Shown in pieces: positions 10,857-21,618 of a stretch of DNA of 64,000 nt; positions within the stretch are counted from its first letter, which is position 1, and each line of letters opens with the position of its first letter. The stretch is from positions 77,412,350-77,476,349 of the forward strand of contig NC_135507.1 in NCBI RefSeq assembly GCF_052857255.1. The letters are read 5' to 3'. Origin of the DNA: Amblyomma americanum (lineage: Eukaryota; Arthropoda; Arachnida; Ixodida; Ixodidae). The position numbers were made by a program, and so were the translations under genes. Below the pieces are notes generated by a model that saw only the letters and a program-made list of their open reading frames with translations, was not told where the DNA came from and searched no databases.

Positions 10857-13800
10857 GAGGGTTCACCAGTGACAGCGTCCGCAAGAAATACATGGGAACT
10901 TTATGAAGCTGTAGCGTGTCTAAAAATGACTCGATTTTCATGATGTCTGATGCAACGTTTTCTTCTTTAATGAATGAAGGAAATGTTGCGGACAGGTATT
11001 ATTTGTTAAGTTTCATTTTTTACAAATCAGAGGTAAATATCGAGAAAAATTGCACTTCACATATGTCGGTCTGTCATGGCTTCTCGTGAAAAAACTAAGC
11101 CAGATATCAAAATTTCGTCCGCAACATTTCCTCCGTTTTTCTTTCTTGATTGTCAAGCCGCAATTTTCATTCATATCGAGCGCAGTATTTGCGTTTTACA
11201 GGCTCTGAAATTTGTGTATGAATTTTGTACGGGGATTTTAAATTCGCGACGTGGCTCTATCTGGCGTCAGAATATTTTGTCGCTACTACACTCTACCACC
11301 AGCCTCTTCGTTGTCTGTATTCGTGCGCGCAGGTTTTTACTCAGAGGTTTAACGGACATGAGCTCTATCTTTCCTTTTTTCTCGCTTGCGCTGTAGTCGG
11401 AAAGGACTTTCTTTCTGCGTTTCTTATTTGCACGAGCTCTTCTTGGTGCGGAAAGGAAGTGGATTGAAAGGTCACACCCAAAAGTGCCCCCCCCCCCCCC
11501 CCGTCTTCCCCTCCCAGCAGCCACACAATAAGGCATTGTTAGTACCAAAACACAGGAAGGGGGCTCCCTATAAAGGACAGTGCGGGAGAACAGCATTGTT
11601 CCTTGCCCAGCGCAAGAGCGCAGTGACCCAGGTGTCGATACAAGTCAAGAATGAAGCTGCAAATAATCCTCATAGGAAGGCCTCGAGCCGATAGCGGACG
11701 GCGCTTACATGAACCCACACGGCTGGTTGTTTGAAAACCGGTACTTGTACGCGCTCCGAGCCGGGAGTCGACCTGTCGGGTCCAGTCAATTCCGCCGCAA
11801 GGGGTAGGTGACTCAACTCGACCCTGAATCGATGTGCTTCTAAACGCTCTTGGGTCGAAAAGTAGGGTTATTGAGAGGGAAGGGGATAAATGCAAACTTG
11901 CTTTCCACGTGCGCCGTCGCACCTCTGACAGCGATGGCGTGCCTCAATCTTGGAGGCTGCTACTGCTTGCTCGACGCTTGGTGTCGCTACTGCTGACCCG
12001 CTCTCGAATCGCTAAAATCGAGCTCATGTAAGCACGAAATGGTTGAGTTGGATTGACCATGCTCAACGCGACCCCCGAATCGACCCGACGCTATCGGGTT
12101 CATGTAAACGGGGCTAACTGCGTAGACTGATTGTCATGACGTAGCGATTAACCTCCTTTCACTGAGGCACTTGCCAATCACCTGCGATTTCACGCCATAC
12201 TCGCGGACAACTATGTATGCCAGTGCAACAGCCCACATCAAGGGGAGAAAGGACCGTCTCCTTCCTTTCCTTGCTCAGCCCCTCTGCACTTTAACTGCGA
12301 CGTCATCAGAAGCGGTCGAAGCCAACGTTCGGCTTTGGCTCCAAGCTAGTGAAAGCAGAATGTGTCGTATCGGCATCGAAATATCGGTTCTCTAACGAAT
12401 CTTTGGTCGAGCGTCGCTCTTTTTCCCTAATTCTTCTCCTTACCAGGCATATGTCTGCCAGAATGTTCGCGTTATCAATGCAGGTGCTGTCCACTGTACG
12501 CGGGTAAGTGTGGGTTCACCCTGTGTGCTGAAAGGAGCTCGCGGATTTCCGAGCCCCCTACTCCAGAATAGACATCTCCGTGGTGTAAATAACGTGATGT
12601 CAAACGTTCATGGCCTTGGTGGCAAAATCATCGAGTTTTGCTTCTGAACCGGTACCGCATGTGTCAGCGTTCCCCAACCGTCTTTATTCTCTCAATTAGA
12701 TACGCCTCGGTATGCGCCACACCTAGTCGCACCTCCTGCACTGCGCTTCCAAAAGTCGCACATTTCAATCAGAAAAACGCTCGGAAGGGGTGCTATATAA
12801 ACACATATATAAAGTATACAACACATAAATATATATAATATATAAAATATATAACAAAAACATAAAAAATCAGAGCTCACAGTGAGAGTTTTTCGGAAAC
12901 CATAGTAGGTGTTGAATTTTCGCCTTCAAACGCCTGACGTCATGACAATGCAGGTGCCCTGCCGTTTTCGTATTCAGAAAGAGCACACACGGCTACGTGG
13001 CCGCAGTAGCCATTTTCTATTATATTGCAATTTTTATTATTTTTAACAATAAACCACTACTAGCAACTTTGTCCAGAACAGTTGGTAGTCGCTTGTGCAA
13101 TGACGAAATTCGCGTTCGAAGTCACCACGAATAACAACAGGGCGATCTCAGTGCTTTCGCAAACCACACATCTCACCCTTTTACCCAAGTCTGATTTGTT
13201 TCGTGGTGAAATTATCAACAGCGAAGGAGACATGAAACGAAGTATTTCAGCAGTAATTTAGTTACTGAAGTGACTATCGCCCATAAATAAACTGAAAAAT
13301 TCGGCGACGCCGACAGCAAGAAACATGATCGGTGGTCATCGAAGAGGAACTTTCAAGATAAGGGGCTAAAAAACAACTACAACAACCCAAAATATTGTCG
13401 AAATAGTTGCGCCTGGCTGCATTCCAATTAGATAAAGCTGATCGCATCTCGCATAATAAAGTAACAGTCCCGCGCGCCAAAGGTTTTGAACTCGAACAAA
13501 CAAGTAGTACAACAGATTCGCGGCGTTGCTTTGTATTGCGTGTGGCGACGGAAGAATACGCGGAATACGGAATAGCCGGCTGAAGTGCCGAAGGGGAGGT
13601 GTTCCCAGGGTGTGTCAAAAGATGACTTGCCTGTTCTGGTTAGGCGAATCCAACACTGCTTCTAACTACAGTCTGTATACTCAACCCTACCATTGTAAAT
13701 GGTTTATGGGGGTTTAACGTCCCAAAGCGGCTCAGGCTATGATGGACGCCGTTGTGAAGGGCTCCGGAAATTTCGACCACCTGGGGTTCTTTAACGTGCA

Positions 13801-14307
13801 CTGACATCGCACAGTACCCGAGCCTCTAGAATTTCGCCTCCATCGAAATTAGACCGCCGCGGCCGGGATCGAACCCGCGTCTTTTGGGCCAGCAGCCGAG
13901 CGCCGTAACCACTAAGCCGCCGCCGTGGCCCATTGTAAATGTATTTTCGCAGAAAAGATGCAAGGCAGCTTAGAGGGACCCAAACAGGAAAACGCACTTT
14001 TCCTTGTGGCGGCTGAGTGGTGGGTTACTGGAAAAAGGCCCATTCTGTAACCACAACCCCTTGAGACGGGTTATTCTTTTGTGATTTCGTCTCCCAGCTT
14101 TGGCAGTGTATGCACAGAAAGTTCTCGACCCTACTGTTTGTTCGTGGAAGAACTAATACTGTTGTGTCCCAGTAAATTAGGTGTCACGGTAAAATTTACC
14201 CACCTGGAGGGGAAACAGAAGTTCCCTCCTTTTTGTGGTACTTAAGTGCTGCCACCTATCGACAGAAAAAGTTCAAATCTGAGTTGCCTCGTAGCTGGTG
14301 AGCCATC
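10857..14307 (+). mobile_element. TTAA-flanked TIR element (piggyBac-like, non-autonomous), copy 1
   Basis: The left end reads GAGGGTTCACCAGTG and the right end, reverse complemented, GATGGCTCACCAGC, giving imperfect terminal inverted repeats of about 14 bp. The right flank is TTAA (14,308-14,311) and the left is CTAA (10,853-10,856), a one-base change from TTAA. The same 3.4-kb sequence occurs at 43,073-47,787 at a different position relative to the kinase gene. No long ORF or transposase is visible, so it is probably non-autonomous. Internal landmarks are a poly-C run (11,487-11,502), an AT-rich patch (12,795-12,870) and a nested SINE at 13,702-13,930. It lies directly upstream of exon 1 of PLK-like copy 1. 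Confidence 0.7.
13702..13930 (-). repeat. tRNA-derived SINE with perfect 11-bp target duplication
   Basis: Full minus-strand SINE: B box at about 13,865-13,876 and A box near 13,905-13,917. It is flanked by cattgtaaatg at 13,691-13,701 and 13,931-13,941. The paralogous stretch in the other copy of the host element (about 47,425-47,445) has no SINE, so the insertion is recent and specific to this copy. Confidence 0.9.
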
Positions 14308-14691
14308 TTAAGGTGTGATGAGATCACCCAAAACAGCTCGATTCCCAGGAAAACACAGCAGCCTGGATGACCCGAGGCATCCAGAAAGCTTGCTCCCGAA
14401 GCAATATAAGGGAAGGGATTTCCAGGGCGTCTGCAATAGACTACAATAGGTCGTCTACAATAGGAGGACAACGCCCGACCTAGGTGCGGCCACTGCATGC
14501 ATCTCCGCGACCAGTGGCGCCAACCAATAGCGTGCCTTCTTCTCATGCACGTGGTGCTATGAGGCTACCTTTTCAAAACCGTCGCGCACCGGTCAGCAAC
14601 GGCACTGCCGAGACCAGTCGCTGGTGCTTGCGTGGTAGTGTGCATTGCAGCTGTGGAAAGCGTGGAATCGAGATAGCGTTTGATCTTCTTG

Positions 14692-14811
14692 ATGATGGCT
14701 GCTGGCGGAGAGATTTTGACTAGCAGTGCGACGACCAACGACGAATTTCTCGATGTCGTCATCGACACGAATTCCCAGACGGAATACACCCGCGGCAAGT
14801 TCCTCGGCAAG
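14692..14811 (+). CDS. PLK-like copy 1, exon 1
   Basis: Tandem ATGs at 14,692 and 14,695 follow an in-frame TAG at 14,674. The 40 codons end in DTNSQTEYTRGKFLGK, which aligns with the start of the polo kinase fold (VRGRFLGK in animal PLK1). The exon ends in phase 0 at a GTATGT donor. The two ATGs are GTG GTG in copy 2. Confidence 0.75.
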
Positions 14812-15079
14812 GTATGTCACCTTATCACAACGGGCATGGTACTTTCTACACCGCAGAACTTGCAGGTACCCTTTTGGCATAGCCTGATTATAACAGCAAC
14901 CCGTGATAGAAATGAGAATATTAATTGCTGCTGTCGCTTCGTGCGTTGGGTAAAACGCAAATAAGGCTTGAGGGCTCATACGCTGTGCGAGAAGGTTAAT
15001 GTATAGCTCTTGGCAAACGTAGGCAGGCCCCGGAAGTTATCAGTGCGCAGCCAGAATGGCGCCCCATAAGCTCTATATA

Positions 15080-15725
15080 AAGGGTGTTCTAAGATTTCAG
15101 ACAATTTTTTAAAATAGGCTTTTTCATTTAGAAGACCGCCTTTGCGCATAGCATTGCGAGCGCCGGAGTACTCCAGAATACAGCTAAAATGGGCGAATTA
15201 GCAGGCGGGTTAACCAATACCTAATAGTTTACTTTTTAGCTATCGCTGTTAGGGTCTATAAATATTGTCAGACGTGTAGCCCACTGTTAGCAATATTCAT
15301 AGTAGTTTTCAGAATTTCGAAAATGCGGTTACCCTCTGCGCTCTGGCCGAACAAATTTTGTATAGATTGCGCCGAAACAAACACATTTTTAAGAAGCCTG
15401 CAGGCAAAGCAACCCCTCCAGTTCACGTAACTCATACAAAAAGCCGAATTTGCTGGGCACGGTGGTAAAGGCATTTTCGAAATTAAAAAAAAAACTGAAA
15501 AGAATATTACTTACGGTGGGATGCACACCTCTCGTAATAAAGAGTCTTACGATAATAGGTAAAAGGTTAACCATTCTTATCAGTTAACCAGACTGCTTGT
15601 TTGCACCTCTCGGCTGTATTCGTATGTAGTAAAACATTAAAAACAACGTCTTCCTAAAAATGCCTCATAAAGGGATCTTCTAACTCAAAATGCATACTTT
15701 TAAAATTTTTGTGAAGTTGTAGGTC
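15080..15725. repeat. Foldback-type element with diverged inverted arms
   Basis: The arm at about 15,085-15,240 is an imperfect inverse of 15,555-15,725; shared stretches include 'gaatacagc' and 'ctggttaac' spaced alike. Related sequence in unit 2 (48,738-49,030) keeps the right arm and the middle. No coding capacity is seen. Confidence 0.45.
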
Positions 15726-15754
15726 CAACACCTTGGACGTGTAAGGTGACGGCA

Positions 15755-16990
15755 ACCCTCAAGGCGGGGTCACATGTCCGGCGAGTACCGGATGCATCAA
15801 GCCGCGTAGATATGCCTGGCGCACCGCGTCCGCCGTGCCCGCTCCGGCCGGAAGCGGCAGCTAATGCCAACGCGGAGAGCGCCAACCTCATGATGACGCA
15901 GGGGTGCTCTTCTGGGGGCCTGCCTGCCAGCGTGCAATGCCGGCAGTCGGCGCCTGTAAAGTGCGCTAGTATTGTTGATTCACGTTCATAACACGCCGTG
16001 GGAGAGAGGAATGTCAAAAATAAGTTACTTTAGACAATTATTGGTTAATGCCGAGGCCGGTGGAAGTTATGACAGCGATACAAGCAAATTTCTTCCTATA
16101 GCCGCTTTGCTGCTGCGGCTCGCCTTGCCTACTGCTAGCTCCTCTGCTGAAGGCGGCGCGGAAATCGAGAATATCGTTATTTAATTACCAGACCAAGTTC
16201 ACAATAAAGCGGCGATGATAGTAATGCCTTTTAATACAGCGCTGGCCATTTCCGAAACATCTTCAGCGGCGGCATCGATGCGAAACTGGCTAGGCTTAGC
16301 GACGATCAGGCAGCAGACAAGTTTGTCGCCCGCGAGAGGGATCGTTGCCGAAAGCTCGGCTCTTGTGCAGGGCATGCTGCCGTTGCTAGAACATAGCTGT
16401 CAGTCATTGTGAGTACTTTCTTTCCTTCCGCCATGACTGCGATTAAAGCAATTTTGGTGCCACAACAGCTTTGCAGCGGCCGCTGCCCGCCATGGCGGTG
16501 CGGCTCGCCTAGCGTTCGCTAGGTCCGCTACTCATAGCAGCTATATTTTAATTTTATTATGAGATAATGCCGCGAAGAGCTAAGGGGATGTCACGAGTAA
16601 GCCGTTTATTGTAGCACACGCGAATCCCGAAGCGCCGTCAGGGGCTTAGCGACGATCAGGCCTAGCGACGACCAGGGCAAGCAGGCAGCAGCGCCGTTTG
16701 TTGCCCGACGACCCCGCGGGCGGCGCTTCTGCCGAAACCTCGCTCCTTGCGCAGACATGATTTGTCGCTGCTCGAATATAGCAGTCTTTCCGATAGCAGG
16801 GCTGTTTTGTCTTTCCTGGGCGGACGTGAAGCGTATACACCGAGGCACCGCTGTGCGATGGCAAGCTGACACCGGCTGTGGGCAGAGTTTGAGAGAAGCG
16901 GCGCGCCGGCGCTCGCAGTTCCGTGTGTCCCTGCTTGAAGTGGGGCGGCAGTTCGGAAACGGCGCGCCGCACATGCGTCCCCTGCTTTAG
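15755..16990. repeat. CpG-rich dispersed repeat(s)
   Basis: 16,610-16,990 matches 62,230-62,640 in reverse orientation. A related piece (around 'cttagcgacgatcaggcag') occurs at 16,290-16,400. The 'cacatgtccggcg' end at 15,769 resembles 'cacatgtccggcagcg' at 62,245. It is probably a nested non-autonomous DNA transposon family; both-strand open frames here are a by-product of GC content. Confidence 0.5.
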
Positions 16991-17744
16991 GCTGACCTTT
17001 CGAGACGTTGCAGACTTTAGTGGTACAGTAATGTCTCCACTCTGCAGCTGAGAATCAAATCCCGTTGTTTGATTACTTTTGGCACAGACGGCTCTTGTAG
17101 AGGTCAGAATATGGTTGCTTTTCCGTTAGAAGTCCTGACTATGAGTTGCGGTTATCAACGAAACTGGTTAGTTACACTCTTCAATCGATCGATCATGAAA
17201 CTGTTGCACAATGCATCTTTACGCAAAGGAGCGTTTTGTACTAAGAGACCGGCTCGCCTCAACCACGCCGAGGAGGAGAGGGTTTAAAAGGGCACAGGAA
17301 TAATTTCGACCACGTAGGACCCGTATTGGTTAGGGGGTAGGTTCACCTTATTCTCATAAACCCTTTACTTAAAAGCAAGGGGGTTAAGGATTCTCCACAA
17401 AGAAGGTGAACGGCTCCTTCAGGAGAATGCCGCAAGTCGTCCTGCCCAAGTGGCCAACCCAAATATAATCCTGCCTGGGGTATGTATATATGCTGCTCGA
17501 AAGAAAGCGAAATGGCGGAGTGTTCGACGCTGTAGGGCCTCCTATGAGGGAATTACGCTGCTTCTTCCTCGAGTTGTAATCGAGTTTAGTGTCTCTGTAT
17601 AGCATATAGAGGAACACTGCACAAAACTGGAGCGGAGAGCCGCCTCTTAAAGGCTGTTGTGAGGGCACGCAGGCGCATGTACTCTCTACTCGGCCTTCCA
17701 CCTCCCCGATTGGGAAGGTTGGTTATCCCAAAAGAGGAAGATTG

Positions 17745-18029
17745 CTCTGACATCCAGGTGGACACCTCAACCGCGCAATAAGGGTAGGCAGGAGTGAAGA
17801 AAGGAAAAGATAAAGATGTGCCATTGAAGAGTGCTCCAGAAATTTACACCACCTAATTAATTAATTATTCAACGTGTGGATCTTTAACAGGCACCGACGT
17901 CGCTCAGCACATATTCGCTGTTTGCGTTTCGCCTCGATTGAAACGTAGCTGCTGCAGCCGGATTCGAACCCGCGAACTCCATCTTAGCAGCAGGGCGCTA
18001 TACCCATGCGTTCAGCCAGCGCGGCGGGT
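17745..18029 (-). repeat. tRNA-derived SINE in intron 1, shared by both units
   Basis: Minus-strand SINE with a B box (GGTTCGAATCC, about 17,960-17,971) and an A-box region near 18,000-18,020. The equivalent SINE lies at 42,206-42,545 in the inverted unit, so it inserted before the duplication. Confidence 0.75.
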
Positions 18030-18579
18030 TCCTCCTTTGGGAGACGGACGGACGGTAGCTCGTCATGTAGACTGGATGACCGCGACGGTGCAAAACCGGG
18101 GGAATTCGCTTACAGACATGGTAATTTTGTGAAAAGCTCTAATTTGAAAGTCATATTACTCAGTTTATTATTTAATGCAATTCTCCTGTTTTCTGACGTC
18201 CTCTACTGTACAGGCATTACTGGGCCAATAAAAGGCGTCTTAACGCCCCAGAGGGCTTATTGTGAACAAGTACTGGAGAATTCCGCTGAAAAACGTTACT
18301 TTTGCACTTTTCCCGTGAATTTGTAAGGGCTGCCTCCAAATTATTCCTGTCTGCTATGCTTTGTGAACTGAATCTTACCTTTGAAACATACCTCGTTAAG
18401 CTTTTATTAGCCCCAGCTGTTTTGAATTTTGTGATGTGGTCTATTTTAGCACTCAGGCATCAAGCCGGTTTCGCATTCGAGTGAAGGAATCCACTGCCTG
18501 AGTGTCTCAGTCACACAGTGCGAAAGCATTCAGCCCTCATTCGGATGCCCTTGCAACAAGGCTGGCATTTCTTTCTGAG

Positions 18580-18687
18580 GGCGGAAGTGCGCAGTGTTAC
18601 CAGTTTGTGGACAAAAAAGCGAACGTGGTGTACGCGGGCAAAATCGTCTCCAAGAGCCATGTTAAATCGGAGATGCATCGGCAATAT
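18580..18687 (+). CDS. PLK-like copy 1, exon 2
   Basis: 36 codons, from GGSAQCYQF to EMHRQY, with the catalytic Lys in NVVYAGKIV. The exon starts after TTTCTGAG (GAG rather than CAG; copy 2 has TTTTTCAG) and ends before GTGAGT. Phase 0 at both ends. Confidence 0.75.
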
Positions 18688-18769
18688 GTGAGTTCCTATA
18701 TCATGCTGTCTCTTCTCTGTTTCAAGAAATTTTCTTAATTGGACACTGAGGACAAAAAAATACTTTTGT

Positions 18770-18965
18770 GGCTTTCAGATTGAGAGCTGTTCTCTTGGGG
18801 GTACAACTTCCGACTTCGATGTGCACCAGGCAATCACTTTCAGTGCCTCACACGGCCAAACCGAACTTAATTCCGCGGTAGTATGCCCCAAACTATGGTA
18901 GTATGACCACGGGATCATAAGAGTATGGCCATTTGGTACCTCACCTTGTCCCTGACACTTTGTTT
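18770..18965 (-). repeat. Intronic copy of the ~170-bp repeat
   Basis: It matches, in reverse orientation, 41,225-41,455 in intron 2 of copy 2 and the pair at 62,879-63,265. Shared landmarks are a 'gtggtcatactac' core and an end with 'gaggagta' plus 'ctcgctctaaa'. Confidence 0.5.
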
Positions 18966-19608
18966 GACATCACGTTGAACCGCAGCCTTTTTTTTTCTGG
19001 CGACGCCGGCACAGGGAGGCGGGCAGACGCACCAAATCATATGAAAACGCAAGTAATGAAGGGCGAGCTACGGCATAGGATTCGCGCTCAGGTTCAAGAT
19101 GAGTAGCGCCCTCTATCTAATGAAAAAGAAAGATTGCGTGATCGCGCATCGGCTGTTGTCTCCCTCTCGCCCGCCTAAAATGTTCGCCCTACCCACGCAT
19201 ACGTCAAAATAACGAGACGTCAAAGCCAGCCGGTTCGAAACACAAACGTTTCGTAGATTTGGGCCCTGCGGCCGTATTCTATTATGCTACAGTATCCACT
19301 CTAGATTTCGAATCCGCTTAGACCTACGCGTATAGGTTACTGTTCTTTAGTCATGCTCTGCGGCTTTCAAGCGTCAGTGGGAAGCAACCGAACCATTGCC
19401 TGTGATTTGGTGAGATCCGGTCCCATATGATACGATATGTCAGGCTTACACGCTGGTGACCGATTACCTTTGCCATCATCATGGCTTTTATCATTTCAGC
19501 GTACGTCTTTATTATTCATAAGTACCAGCATCGTAATCCACCACTTTACCTTCTTGTCTTCGCGCTTAGTACAACCTTCTGCGAGATTACTGATTAATTT
19601 ATCAACAG

Positions 19609-19725
19609 CTAGGAGAGGAAATCAGCATCCACCGAACTCTGTGCCACAAGCACGTCGTTAGCTTCTACAGCCACTTTGAGTACGCTAAGAACGTGTACAC
19701 CATCTTGGAGCTATGTACAAGACAG
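19609..19725 (+). CDS. PLK-like copy 1, exon 3
   Basis: 39 codons reading EEISIHRTLCHKHVVSF and NVYTILELCTRQ, the alpha-C to hinge region of the polo family. The acceptor is CAACAG. The donor is GC (acaagacag/gcatgt), where copy 2 has GT. Confidence 0.75.
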
Positions 19726-19804
19726 GCATGTTCATTTCGTTCAGTCGTGCTTTAAGGGATACAGAAAGGGGTCGTTTACCTTGGGTTTAAATGTTTGCAT
19801 TATG

Positions 19805-20285
19805 TAGAGTACAGGCCCCCGACCGTACATGCCACGTATACGAGACCTCAAAAGCGAGCGGGAAATTTACAATAAATTGTTATAATTTCCCACTTTCGCA
19901 CATCGCGGAAACGGGCGGTGCCGAGCTTTTGCGCGGAAATCTGACAGACGACGGCACGCCTTGCAAATGAAGACTGCCGCCGAGGGTATCATTGGTTCAC
20001 AGCACCAAATTCTTTCATACGTCACGCGCTACGGCGGCGGTGGCCACTCGGCGCGCTCCGCAGCCGGCGGAGGTAGGGGAGTGGCCGAGTGAGTGGGGCC
20101 GACGGAGGAGTGCCGCCGTTGTGGCGCGCGATAGGAGAGGGAAAGGCGCGAAAACGCGGAAGTTCAATTTTAGTCTGCATATAACTCGGCTTCCACAAAA
20201 ACGCATTAAAATAATTCTTGCTGGGGGATAATTATGAACCGTCGTCTTTTAACATCCAGGACATATCGCCACTTTATTGAGACCC
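19805..20285. repeat. GC-rich insertion in intron 3 of copy 1
   Basis: Intron 3 is 1,202 nt in copy 1 but 523 nt in copy 2. Most of the difference is this stretch, with a CpG-rich centre (20,030-20,160) and AT-richer ends. It is probably a MITE-like element; its ends are not resolved. Confidence 0.4.
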
Positions 20286-20294
20286 CCTTTCTGG

Positions 20295-20460
20295 GTCCCT
20301 TTAACTTCTCAAAACAACACAGGTTCTAAGGGACGCTGTAGTGGAATAATTTCGGAATTATTTAGGCCACCTTGGAATCTCTAACATTCACTGACTTCGC
20401 ACAATACACGGGCCTCCTGCATTTTACCTCCACCGAAATGCGACCGCCGGGCGCACTCTT
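20295..20460 (-). repeat. Degraded SINE in intron 3
   Basis: The minus-strand SINE body is recognisable by the rc of 'gtggaataatttcgg' and 'tcactgacttcgcacaatac'; the tRNA head is damaged. The paralogous piece is at 39,945-40,030 on the plus strand. Confidence 0.6.
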
Positions 20461-20927
20461 GCGTTAGAGACGTTTTGTATCATACGCAACTGACGGCCCT
20501 TCATTTATCTATTTTTCAAGGCCTGATGAGAGGATATTTAAGGCTCTCTGTGTTCCACACTGCTTCTATGAATTTGGGTTATGCGAATATGTATTTGGTT
20601 AGTTATTTGTTTCGTCAATTCTTGTGAGAACGGCCACATTGTGTTCTTGAATCATAATTTAGGGCGTAGCCGAGAAATGAAAACTGTCTTCGTTGTTTCG
20701 AAAACTGCCATTTAATATTTTGGAGTGGGCACTGTATTTTGTACAACGGAAAGCAATTACTTCAATCAAGCTTTCTCCAGACCGCCGTGATTTGAACAAA
20801 TGTGCTGCATGTGCCTAGCTAAATACTGAGGAACCCCATTTTCTTTATCATGTTCTTTATCATGTTCTTAAGCACGGCTAGCCTTCAAGGGTCTTCCCCA
20901 GGCTTCATTAACGCATTTACTCCGCAG

Positions 20928-21241
20928 TCTCTTGAGGAGCTGCACAAGTGCCGTGAGACGCTGACGGAGCCAGAGGTGCGGCACCTCCTGCGCCAGCTGC
21001 TCCTCGCCTGCGAGTACCTGGTGCAGGAGCAGGTCATCCACCGAGACCTGAAGCTCGGAAACCTGCTCCTCACCAAAGGCTCGCAACTCAAGGTGGCCGA
21101 CTTCGGACTCGCCACCCGCGTCCACTACCTGGGGCAACTCAAGAGGTCCGTCTGCGGCACCACCAAATACATGGCCGCCGAGATGCTGACCCAGAAGGGC
21201 TACAGCTACGAAGCGCACATCTGGGCCTTCGGGTGCATCAT
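20928..21241 (+). CDS. PLK-like copy 1, exon 4 (catalytic core)
   Basis: 314 nt, phase 0 to 2, same length as in copy 2. It carries VIHRDLKLGNLLL, VADFGLATRV and the activation segment KRSVCGTTKYMAAEM. The activation-loop Thr of PLK1 is Ser here, and APE is AAE. It ends EAHIWAFGCI, with His replacing the conserved F-helix Asp. The donor is GCGAGT instead of GTGAGT. Confidence 0.8.
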
Positions 21242-21618
21242 GCGAGTCTCACCTGATGATTGCGCAGAACTGTTTGCAACTGGTTACACGTTAATGATTG
21301 CAACGACAGTTCGCAATACCTATCGTATAGGTATATTCGCCCGCAAAAGTATTAAAAGAAGAGTCTACTCTTCGAAATGTGGATATAAAAAATGGCAAAA
21401 CCTTGCCTATCTTGCCTTGTGGTGACAATAACGACGGAAGAAATCGTGGCCGTGGCATTTATTTGTAATTTGAGCTGGTGAAGGAAGTCGGGCCAGAGGT
21501 ACGGTTGTGATGGGTGGTGTTCAAACTTCGTAGTTCTACTCGCAGTCGGGTGAGTTCGAGTCAGATAGATGGGAATTTTAGGAATGAACTAGACGCTATA
21601 TATATAATATATAGCAAA

